Below, one piece after another: positions 1 to 5,353 of a stretch of DNA of 5,389 bases. Each line of letters starts with the position of its first letter. Positions within the stretch are counted from its first letter, which is position 1. The notes beneath the pieces are model-generated. The model searched no databases and was not told the DNA's origin. It worked only from the letters and a program-made list of their open reading frames with translations. The DNA lies in contig CAYOLL010000285.1 in NCBI GenBank assembly GCA_964404765.1, positions 1 through 5,389 on the forward strand, given 5' to 3'. This DNA is from CAYOLL01 sp964404765 [NCBI: uncultured Gemmatimonadota bacterium] (GTDB lineage: Bacteria > 4572-55). A program made the position numbers and the translations under genes.

Positions 1-55
1 ACAATGAACAATGAACAATGAACAATGAACAATGAACAATGAACAATGAACAATG
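1..55. repeat. Heptanucleotide tandem repeat (ACAATGA)n
   Basis: Seven perfect copies of ACAATGA followed by a six-base partial copy. The array is cut by the window edge, so its full length is unknown. Every unit contains an ATG, and the last one (53-55) is the start of the downstream gene. An earlier ATG in the array reads only five codons (M-N-N-E-Q) before a TGA formed by the repeat itself. The array therefore resembles a ladder of tiny reading frames leading up to the true start. No Shine-Dalgarno sequence is visible in it. Such 7-bp arrays are known as STRRs in cyanobacteria and also occur elsewhere. A related array lies at 988-1050. Confidence 0.95.
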
Positions 56-1000
56 TCATCTCGTTATCCGCAAATCCATATTGAAAATGTGACGACCATT
101 GCCATTGGTGGACGGCAAAACAAAGTCCGTCCGGAGGATGTCGCCCGGTTGCCGCATGGTGATTTTTCCATCGCCAATTTTGTGCAAAGCCTGCCCAGGC
201 AGTTGATCGGTAATGATTTGCGCCGTTTTGTCGACTTAGTGCGGGCGGCCCGCGCCAACGGCAAACCCATTATTTGGATGATGGGCGCGCATATAATCAA
301 AGTCGGCCTGTCACCGCTGATCATCGAACTGATGAAAAAAGGCTTCGCTACAACATTGGCCATGAATGGCGCCGGCATCATCCATGATTCCGAATTAGCC
401 TCCGGCGTCGGCACATCTGAGGACGTAGAGCGCAACATTGCCGACGGTACCTTTGGCATGGCCCGCGAAACCGGCGACTTCATCAACGGCTGCGCCCTTA
501 TCGCCCGGCAGGAAGAACTGGGTTTAGGCGAAACCGTAGGCCGTGAATTGTTGCAACGCTATTCGGAGGCGCGCGGTGTCAGCTTATTTGCCAATGCTTT
601 TGATCTCGGTCGACCGGCTACTGTTCACGTGGCTATCGGCACGGATATCGTTCATCAACAGCCGACGGCCGACGGCGCAGCCATAGGTGACGCTTCTTAT
701 CGCGATTTTAAGATTCTGGCCGCCGTTATTGCTAATTTGGGCGAGGGCGGAGTTGTCATCAACGCCGGTTCAAATGTGCTGCTGCCGGAAGTCTTTTTAA
801 AGGCACTGACGGTGGCCCGCAATTTGGGTCATTCGGTCAAGAACTTTACGACCGCTAATTTTGATATGATTCAGCACTATCGTCCGCGGGTCAATGTCGT
901 GCAGCGGCCGGTCGCGGCGGGCGGTCAAGGTTTTGCCTTTACCGGCCACCACGAACTGATGATCCCACTTCTGGCCTGGATTCTACTCAATGAGCAATGA
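53..1000 (+). CDS. Conserved hypothetical protein, possible Rossmann-like (deoxyhypusine-synthase-like?) fold
   Basis: A 315-residue soluble protein with no signal peptide or membrane helix. Function is not recognised with certainty. Blocks that look conserved, rich in Gly and His, are MGAHIIKVGL (77-86), AMNGAGIIHDSELA (103-116), GTSEDV (120-125), FGMARETG (134-141), HVAIGTDIVHQ (192-202), GGVVINAGSNVLLPEVF (232-248) and ANFDMIQHYRP (268-278). The alternating hydrophobic strands and Gly-rich turns suggest an alpha/beta nucleotide-binding fold. I recall uncharacterised bacterial proteins with these blocks, sometimes labelled deoxyhypusine-synthase-like. The catalytic-lysine region of true deoxyhypusine synthase is not evident, so that activity should not be assumed. 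The start at 53 lies in the last heptad of the upstream repeat and has no Shine-Dalgarno. The protein ends LNEQ, partly encoded by the next heptad array. Its stop is 3 bases before waaA, suggesting co-transcription and possibly a role in envelope or sugar metabolism (inference). Confidence 0.88.
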   Translation: MSSRYPQIHIENVTTIAIGGRQNKVRPEDVARLPHGDFSIANFVQSLPRQLIGNDLRRFVDLVRAARANGKPIIWMMGAHIIKVGLSPLIIELMKKGFATTLAMNGAGIIHDSELASGVGTSEDVERNIADGTFGMARETGDFINGCALIARQEELGLGETVGRELLQRYSEARGVSLFANAFDLGRPATVHVAIGTDIVHQQPTADGAAIGDASYRDFKILAAVIANLGEGGVVINAGSNVLLPEVFLKALTVARNLGHSVKNFTTANFDMIQHYRPRVNVVQRPVAAGGQGFAFTGHHELMIPLLAWILLNEQ

Positions 1001-1050
1001 ACAATGAAGAATGAACAATTGCCCATTGCCCATTATCCATTATCCATTAT
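988..1050. repeat. Heptad repeat array spanning the gene junction and waaA start
   Basis: Nine consecutive 7-bp units without a break: CAATGAG, CAATGAA, CAATGAA, GAATGAA, CAATTGC, CCATTGC, then three CCATTAT. The left half matches the unit at the window start. The right half is close to its reverse complement: 989-999 can pair with 1024-1034 at 10 of 11 positions, so the array is a loose palindrome centred near CAATTG at 1016-1021. It encodes the last residues of the upstream protein and about the first 15 residues of WaaA. ATGs at 997, 1004 and 1011 are spaced by 7 and so lie in three different frames. Only the one at 1004 reads into waaA. Confidence 0.93.
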
Positions 1051-2293
1051 TTTTCTGCTTCTATACAACCTGCTTTTCACAATCGCTTTCCTGCTGGCTT
1101 TGCCCTATTTAATCTATAAATTACTGACCGACAAAAGTGTTGAGTGGCGACAGCGGCTGGGCATTTTTAAGCCGGAAGAGCTGCCGCCGCCCGGTTGTAT
1201 CTGGCTTCATGCTGCATCTATGGGCGAAGTGGTGGCTGCCGTGCCGCTGATCCGCGAAATACAAAAGCGCCGGTCGCAGACGCCCATTTTTTTTACAACG
1301 ATGACCCGCACCGGACAACAGCGCGCCAAAGATTTGTTTGGCGATGCCGTTTATGTCGCTTTTATGCCGTTTGACACGTTTTGGGCCATCGCGTTCTTAT
1401 ACCGCCGGATTTGTCCGACCGCGCTGCTGCTGGTGGAAACCGAACTCTGGTTTAATCTGATAGCGCAGGCCCGGCATTTTGGCGTGCGGCTTTTTGTGGT
1501 CAACGGGCGTTTGACGGAAAAAAGCCTGGCCTACTACCGCTACCTTGCCTGGGGCATCGGGCCGATTTTGGCGAACTTCGAGCATTTTTATGTGCAACTA
1601 ACCGTTCATAAAAGCTTTTTTGAGCGATTAGGCGCACCGGCCGATCGCATCACCGTTGCCGGCAATACTAAATACGATTCTCTTAGACAACTGCCGCTGG
1701 TTGATCTTGCGCAATTGCGGCATGAATTCGGCATCAGCGATAATGAATTTATTATTGTTGCCGGCAGTACCCGACCCGGCGAGGAAGCGTTACTCATCCC
1801 GGTCATCAAAGCCTGCCCGCAATTTAAGTGGATTTTTGTCCCGCGTCATCTGGAACGTCTGTCGGAAATTGAAGACTTGTTTCGTCAGAACCGGATTGAC
1901 TACCGACGGAGCTCCCAAATCCCCAACGAAAAAGCGCCGATTATTCTGGTCGATACGATGGGCAAACTGTTTCAGCTCTATGCAATCGCCCGTATTGCTT
2001 TTGTCGGCGGAACGCTGGTGGATTTTGGCGGGCATAATTTATTGGAGCCGGCGGCCTGGGGCGTTTGCGTGGTACACGGCGTCTACACGGCCAATTGTCG
2101 CGATCAGGCCGAGGCTTTGGCCGAAAACGGCGGCAGTTTTGTCATCAAAACCGCAGAAGATTTTGTCCAGTTTTTACAGCAGGATCGTCTAAATGAAATT
2201 ACGCAGCAAAAAGGATTGAAGGCCCAGGCAACATTAGCTAAATTAACCGGCGCTACTGCCACCATCTGCAAGATAATTTTACCGGAAAGTTAA
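1004..2293 (+). CDS. waaA: 3-deoxy-D-manno-octulosonic acid (Kdo) transferase, GT30
   Basis: WaaA (KdtA) transfers Kdo from CMP-Kdo to the lipid A precursor on the cytoplasmic face of the inner membrane, the first step of LPS core assembly. The 429-residue product has an N-terminal hydrophobic anchor (about 13-40). It then shows the GT30 motifs in order: HAASMGE (69-75, Glu75 matching the catalytic glutamate), ETELWFN (145-151), VNGRLTEKS (166-174), AGNTKYD (219-225), AGSTRPGEE (253-261), VPRH (279-282) and GGTLVDFGGHNLLEPAAWG (335-353), typical of the CMP-sugar-binding C-terminal half. Length is near the family norm of about 420. The first 15 or so residues are translated heptad repeat and precede the normal membrane anchor, so they are probably dispensable. 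No Shine-Dalgarno is visible. The 3-base gap from the upstream stop suggests translational coupling. Whether it adds one or more Kdo residues cannot be read from the sequence. Confidence 0.97.
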   Translation: MKNEQLPIAHYPLSIIFLLLYNLLFTIAFLLALPYLIYKLLTDKSVEWRQRLGIFKPEELPPPGCIWLHAASMGEVVAAVPLIREIQKRRSQTPIFFTTMTRTGQQRAKDLFGDAVYVAFMPFDTFWAIAFLYRRICPTALLLVETELWFNLIAQARHFGVRLFVVNGRLTEKSLAYYRYLAWGIGPILANFEHFYVQLTVHKSFFERLGAPADRITVAGNTKYDSLRQLPLVDLAQLRHEFGISDNEFIIVAGSTRPGEEALLIPVIKACPQFKWIFVPRHLERLSEIEDLFRQNRIDYRRSSQIPNEKAPIILVDTMGKLFQLYAIARIAFVGGTLVDFGGHNLLEPAAWGVCVVHGVYTANCRDQAEALAENGGSFVIKTAEDFVQFLQQDRLNEITQQKGLKAQATLAKLTGATATICKIILPES

Positions 2294-2305
2294 GTGGATC
2301 GCGAA
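2281..2305 (+). repeat. 25-bp direct repeat, left copy (waaA 3' end)
   Basis: Begins ACCGGAAAGTTAAG and covers the last waaA codons (P-E-S-stop) plus 12 following bases. The same 14 bases recur exactly at 2942-2955, and the full 25 bases agree at 22 positions with 2942-2966. By simple counting, a chance 14-base match somewhere in a window this size is expected about 0.05 times, before allowing for the further matches. In this copy the base pair corresponding to the ccmB GTG start reads GCG. Confidence 0.75.
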
Positions 2306-2442
2306 CATTGCCCGGAAGAATAAGCCATGCCCTACTTTCCCATTCCGCGCCATCCGCTGCGCTAATCTTCAACCTGCCATTGACAACGACAACTTTGTAA
2401 TTCGACGCATTGACAAAAACGATCGGCAGAAGCTCTCTTGAC

Positions 2443-2471
2443 TTGACAGTCGGGCGGGCTTTCGTTATTTT
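2443..2471 (+). promoter_or_regulatory. Sigma-70-type promoter candidate
   Basis: A perfect -35 box TTGACA (2443-2448), a 17-base spacer and TATTTT (2466-2471), which matches four of six bases of the -10 consensus. Transcription would begin near 2478, cross both 100-bp repeats and reach ccmB about 480 bases later. It is followed by GGAAGG (2482-2487) and an ATG at 2499 that opens only a 34-codon frame ending inside the repeat. The promoter may therefore serve ccmB through a long structured leader, or be the remnant of a gene start that the repeat interrupted. Called by pattern only. Confidence 0.4.
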
Positions 2472-2507
2472 GACAGAACTTGGAAGGTTATTTTAGCAAT
2501 GCCCGTC

Positions 2508-2707
2508 AAACTTGATTTCGAGCAACAGACCTCGTTCCCAATCTCTGATTGGGAACGCAATTGCCCCGGAAACTCTGTTTCCGTCTATCTTCAATTATAT
2601 TAACAAGAAACTTGATTTCGAGCGGCAGACCTCGTTCCCAATCTCTGATTGGGAACGCAATTGCCCCGGAAACTCTGCTTCCGTCTATCTTCAATTATAT
2701 TAACAAG
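2508..2707. repeat. Two tandem 100-bp repeats, each with a two-hairpin module
   Basis: Copies at 2508-2607 and 2608-2707 differ at only three positions (two in GAGCAACAG versus GAGCGGCAG, one in the second hairpin). Each holds hairpin 1 (2533-2557 and 2633-2657), a perfect 11-bp stem CGTTCCCAATC with loop TCT. Next comes the 8-bp palindrome GCAATTGC. Hairpin 2 (2567-2583 and 2667-2683) has stem CGGAAAC with loop TCT, perfect in copy 1 and with one mismatch in copy 2. The tail TATCTTCAATTATATTAA closes each unit. The structure resembles REP/BIME-type or IS200/IS605-derived palindromic elements, whose hairpins are recognised by Y1 (RAYT) transposases. No such transposase is in the window, so that link is inference. 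Confidence 0.93.
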
Positions 2708-2709
2708 AT

Positions 2710-2767
2710 GCGAAACAGAGTTTCGCCAGCAATTGCGTTCCAAAATAAAATTTGGGAACGAGGTTTG
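2710..2767 (-). repeat. Inverted third copy of the two-hairpin module
   Basis: Read on the minus strand, this 58-base stretch aligns without gaps to the module core at 2526-2583, with 45 of 58 identical. It keeps hairpin 1 (2736-2760, 10 of 11 pairs formed), the GCAATTGC palindrome (2729-2736) and hairpin 2 (2710-2726, 7 of 7 pairs, GCGAAAC/GTTTCGC). Several differences are compensatory: two pairs in the inner part of hairpin 1 and the two outer pairs of hairpin 2 are changed on both sides. The tail sequence of the 100-bp unit is absent here. Head-to-head arrangement with the tandem pair resembles a BIME-like cluster. Confidence 0.85.
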
Positions 2768-2941
2768 TACGCTAACCTTCAAAGTCCTGATTTTGAAACC
2801 GGCCTTTTGCCGGACAGCTTCCGTGTCATCAACAGCGTCAAATAAAAGCTCAATTTTCAATTACCAAGCGCCCATTTTCAACAAACGCCGTAAAACTGAG
2901 TGTTTTCGCGCCTTTAGGCGTGTCTTTGAATTTTTCAGGCA

Positions 2942-2966
2942 ACCGGAAAGTTAAGCGAATCGTGAA
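2942..2966 (+). repeat. 25-bp direct repeat, right copy (ccmB start)
   Basis: The second copy of the sequence at the waaA 3' end, 22 of 25 identical. It supplies the GGAAAG (2945-2950) that could act as ribosome binding site for ccmB, a TAA (2952-2954) in the same relative position as the waaA stop, and the GTG at 2962. Read in the frame equivalent to waaA it still ends P-E-S-stop. This suggests it derives from a waaA-ccmB junction. Confidence 0.7.
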
Positions 2967-3645
2967 GCGTATACGTTTTTTTCGATCGGTCTGGACCATC
3001 CTCTACAAAGACATTCTCATGGAGCTCAAGACTAAAGAAATGGTCAGCTCCATGTTCGTTTTTGCCGTGCTGGTCATTGTTATTTTCAACTTTGCCTTTG
3101 AAGCCAGCCGCGATGAGATTATCCTGATTGGGCCGGGTATCTTATGGGTGGCCTTTACCTTTGCCGGTACCCTGGGTCTGAACCACTCTTTTGCCATGGA
3201 GCGCGACGACGGCTGCCTGCAAGGTATCATGCTGACACCAATTGATGCAGGCGAAATCTATCTGGGCAAGGCGTTGGGTAATGCCATCTTCATGCTGACG
3301 GTAGAGGTGATGATTCTGCCGGTTTTTTCGATCTTATTTAACCTGCCGTTGCTGCATTTGGACCGGCTTATGGCCATTATTTTAGCCGGCACACTGGGTT
3401 TTGCCGGTGTCGGTACGATCATTGCCGCTGTAACCGCCAACACAAAAATGCGCGAAGTATTGCTGCCGATTATGCTCTTTCCACTGATCGTGCCGCTGTT
3501 TATTGCTGTAGTGGAGGGCACGTCCGCCGTTTTGCAAAACGCCGAGCCCGCCGCCTTTAACAACTGGCTGCGTGTAGCCGTCTCGTTTGATGTCGTATTT
3601 ATGGTTGTCTCATATTGGATTTTTGGTTTTGTGCTGGAAGAATAA
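2962..3645 (+). CDS. ccmB: Cytochrome c maturation (heme exporter) protein CcmB
   Basis: CcmB is the membrane subunit of the CcmABCD complex, which uses ATP to release heme-loaded CcmE for cytochrome c assembly in System I. From GTG 2962 the product has 227 residues, matching the usual size of about 220. About six membrane segments are visible, and the family-typical GPGILWVAF block lies in the second. The soluble loop LNHSFAMERDDGCLQGIMLTP and the later LLPIMLFPLIVPLFIA stretch are also characteristic. A GTG at 2920 would add 14 residues (241 in all). I prefer 2962 because the 2942-2966 repeat indicates that the upstream part is a duplicated waaA end. The start also matches family N termini, and GGAAAG lies 11 bases before it. 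ccmA, ccmC and ccmE are not adjacent, which is unusual. Expression is probably from the promoter at 2443 or from waaA read-through. Confidence 0.93.
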   Translation: MKRIRFFRSVWTILYKDILMELKTKEMVSSMFVFAVLVIVIFNFAFEASRDEIILIGPGILWVAFTFAGTLGLNHSFAMERDDGCLQGIMLTPIDAGEIYLGKALGNAIFMLTVEVMILPVFSILFNLPLLHLDRLMAIILAGTLGFAGVGTIIAAVTANTKMREVLLPIMLFPLIVPLFIAVVEGTSAVLQNAEPAAFNNWLRVAVSFDVVFMVVSYWIFGFVLEE

Positions 3646-3657
3646 TGAGTGCATTCT

Positions 3658-3688
3658 AAAAAGCTATTTAACCTCGAAATACTCGAAA
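3658..3688 (+). repeat. Degenerate direct repeat, copy 1 (AAAAAGCTAT...TTAACC...AAATACTC)
   Basis: Starts AAAAAGCTAT, then TTAACC, three variable bases and AAATACTC. It recurs at 3788-3821 with a 4-base insertion (CTAT). It resembles the CCACGAAATACACGAAA-type sequence found between genes in many environmental genomes (from memory). A minus-strand piece of the same kind, read as TTCACCACGAAAGG, sits at 3764-3777 between the two copies. It starts 13 bases after the ccmB stop. Confidence 0.7.
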
Positions 3689-3787
3689 ATAAAGGATTGC
3701 AGAGCGTGACGCCAAAACTTTGGGTTTTGTTTGTCAGAGCTACGCAACGTCTTAATTCATAAACCTTTCGTGGTGAATAATTCAGGT

Positions 3788-3821
3788 AAAAAGCTATCTA
3801 TTTAACCACAAAATACTCAAA
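3788..3821 (+). repeat. Degenerate direct repeat, copy 2
   Basis: The second copy of the 3658-3688 element, AAAAAGCTAT-CTAT-TTAACC-ACA-AAATACTC. It ends about 28 bases before the start of the sigma-54 activator and would lie in its promoter or leader region. No clear sigma-70 promoter or ribosome binding site is visible in 3646-3849, so regulation of the next gene cannot be read here. Confidence 0.7.
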
Positions 3822-3849
3822 TGGCATGAAATTTTAATGTGTTGAAAAC

Positions 3850-5334
3850 ATGAAACCGGCTCAATTACCCGATCATAACTTTTTTGAACAAGTCGCCCGC
3901 GCCGCCTTTAGCAATCCATTTAGCGATGAGCGCCTGGAAGCAGACATACAACTCAGCGGTCAGTCAAACACAGCTTCGGCTGATGACCGGGTAAAAGCAG
4001 TGCGCCAACGAATTAGCGCTAAAATCGAGGAACTGGAAGCGCGTGGGCTAACCAATGCGGCGCATTATTCCGAAAACGATCGTCACCTGCTACGCACGTT
4101 ATTTCTTTTTCATCTCTTTCATCAATTTATGGATGATTTTGACCGGCTGATTTTGGAGCAAATTCAGGCCGGAGATACGCCAACGCCGGTTCGTTTCGCT
4201 GACGACGCTCTGTCGCAGTTAACCCGCCGCGGCCTGGTCATAAGTGAGGCTTTACAGTACTTTGCCCTATTCTTCCAACTCCGGCGCGCCTACTATCTAA
4301 TCGACAACAATCTGATCGGTCAGGGACCGGCCATGGAAAACTTGCGCCGCCGGCTGTGGAATAACATATTTACCCATGACAGCCGCTGGTATGAGCGTTA
4401 CCTGTGGAATCGCATGGAGGATTTCTCGACACTGCTGTTGGGCGAGACCGGTACGGGCAAGGGCATGGCCGCCGCCGCCATCGGTCGATCCTGCTTTATC
4501 CCGTTTGATACGCGTCGTGGTTGTTTTAAGGAGAGTTTTACCCGTAATTTTATTTCAATCAATCTATCGCAATTTTCCGACACCCTGATTCAATCGGAAC
4601 TATTTGGCCATAAAAAGGGCGCATTTACCGGCGCCATAGATAACCATGACGGTCTATTTGCCCGTTGCAGCCCACACGGCGCCGTTTTTCTGGATGAAAT
4701 CGGTGAAGTATCGACACCCACCCAAATTATGCTGCTCAAAATCCTGCAGGAAAGAACATTTTCACCCGTCGGCAGCCATGAGCAGCGCCGTTTTAATGGC
4801 CGGGTCATCGCCGCAACCAACAGACCCATTGCCCAGTTGCGCAGCGGTTCCCATACCCCGGCAGGGAATGGAAGTGGGTTGTTCCGCGACGATTTTTTCT
4901 ACAGGCTTTGCTCGGACATCATCGAAGTCCCGCCGCTCCGCCAACGTCTGCAGGAAAATCCGCAGGAATTGACATTGCTGGTTAAGCATATCGTCGGACG
5001 CATTATTGGTGAACCCTCGCCCCGGCTGGCGGAAATGGCGCAACAAATTCTCCAGCGCGATGTGGGAAAGGACTACAACTGGCCGGGTAATGTGCGGGAG
5101 ATGGAACAGGCTATTCGGCGCATTGTGCTGACGAAACAATATCAAATCGATTTACCACAAGCCGAAAAACGGCAGCAAAAGCTGATAGCAGCCCTTGAAA
5201 CAGGCAATCTGACCGCTGAGGAATTGCTAAGCGCTTATTGTCGTCTGCTCTATGAACGCTTCGGCACCTACGAAGAGGTCGCCCGACGAACAAACCTGGA
5301 TCGCCGAACGGTTAAAAAGTATACTGAAGTTTAA
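3850..5334 (+). CDS. Sigma-54-dependent transcriptional activator (AAA+ enhancer-binding protein)
   Basis: This cytoplasmic 494-residue activator should hydrolyse ATP to open sigma-54 RNA polymerase promoters. The AAA+ core is intact: Walker A GETGTGKG (198-205), ELFGHKKGAFTGA (250-262) with the sigma-54-contacting GAFTGA, and Walker B GAVFLDEIGE (277-286). Sensor I is AATNRP (321-326). FRDDFFYRL (345-353) has Arg346 and Arg352 at the spacing of the arginine fingers in PspF. Sensor II is WPGNVRE (411-417). Residues 1-150 are helical and show no receiver, PAS, GAF or CARF pattern. Between the usual IGQGPAM block (156-162) and Walker A there is a longer, Trp/Arg-rich insertion. The C terminus (about 455-494) has a helix-turn-helix-like YEEVARRTNLDRRTVKKY rather than a typical Fis-type sequence. 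I recall close relatives with the same unusual N-terminal half, so this is probably a family of its own. ATG 3850 is the only plausible start, with no Shine-Dalgarno. The signal and targets are unknown. Confidence 0.95.
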   Translation: MKPAQLPDHNFFEQVARAAFSNPFSDERLEADIQLSGQSNTASADDRVKAVRQRISAKIEELEARGLTNAAHYSENDRHLLRTLFLFHLFHQFMDDFDRLILEQIQAGDTPTPVRFADDALSQLTRRGLVISEALQYFALFFQLRRAYYLIDNNLIGQGPAMENLRRRLWNNIFTHDSRWYERYLWNRMEDFSTLLLGETGTGKGMAAAAIGRSCFIPFDTRRGCFKESFTRNFISINLSQFSDTLIQSELFGHKKGAFTGAIDNHDGLFARCSPHGAVFLDEIGEVSTPTQIMLLKILQERTFSPVGSHEQRRFNGRVIAATNRPIAQLRSGSHTPAGNGSGLFRDDFFYRLCSDIIEVPPLRQRLQENPQELTLLVKHIVGRIIGEPSPRLAEMAQQILQRDVGKDYNWPGNVREMEQAIRRIVLTKQYQIDLPQAEKRQQKLIAALETGNLTAEELLSAYCRLLYERFGTYEEVARRTNLDRRTVKKYTEV

Positions 5335-5353
5335 TAACCTGAATAATTCATAA

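Larger units (their letters stand above)
2294..2961. other. Repeat-rich intergenic region between waaA and ccmB
   Basis: No convincing gene on either strand. 2294-2442 shows nothing recognisable beyond several TTGACA-like words and a 12-codon ATG frame at 2326. 2443-2501 carries a promoter-like element followed by a purine-rich stretch and an ATG. 2508-2707 is a perfect-period 100-bp tandem duplication. 2710-2767 is an inverted partial copy. 2768-2941 has only small hairpins (CCGGC/GCCGG at 2799-2813, CGCCT/AGGCG near 2909-2920). Open frames of 60-100 codons across 2506-2954 on both strands are translations of the palindromic repeats and have no protein-like character. The segment is bracketed by the 25-bp direct repeats. 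Confidence 0.8.

Noticed and set aside
2326-2364. 12-codon ATG frame after waaA (MPYFPIPRHPLR)
   Set aside because: No ribosome binding site or promoter clearly attached, and too short to support.
2508-2707. Possible CRISPR array
   Set aside because: Only two units, and the whole 100-bp period is nearly identical, so there are no distinct spacers. No cas genes are present.
2799-2813. Hairpin CCGGC/GCCGG in the waaA-ccmB spacer
   Set aside because: A 5-bp stem with no T-run after it. This is common by chance.
2506-2954. Overlapping open frames of about 60-100 codons on both strands
   Set aside because: They repeat the same peptide in shifted frames because they are translations of the palindromic 100-bp units. 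They have no protein-like composition or good start signals.
3713-3729. Hairpin CAAAAC/GTTTTG downstream of ccmB as a terminator
   Set aside because: A 6-bp AT-rich stem with no clean U-tract is too weak to call a terminator.
3706-3762. 18-codon GTG frame preceded by AAAGGA
   Set aside because: Very short, no recognisable sequence, and inside a repeat-bearing spacer. Not supportable as a gene.
3822-3837. Sigma-54 promoter-like TGGCATGAAATTTTAA just upstream of the activator
   Set aside because: The -24 half is fair, but the -12 half lacks the required GC, and it would leave only about 12 bases to the ATG.
4590-5145. Minus-strand open frames within the activator gene, and similar ones within the first gene, waaA and ccmB
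   Set aside because: They are antisense shadows of genes whose plus-strand products have clear family motifs or, for the first gene, good coding character.
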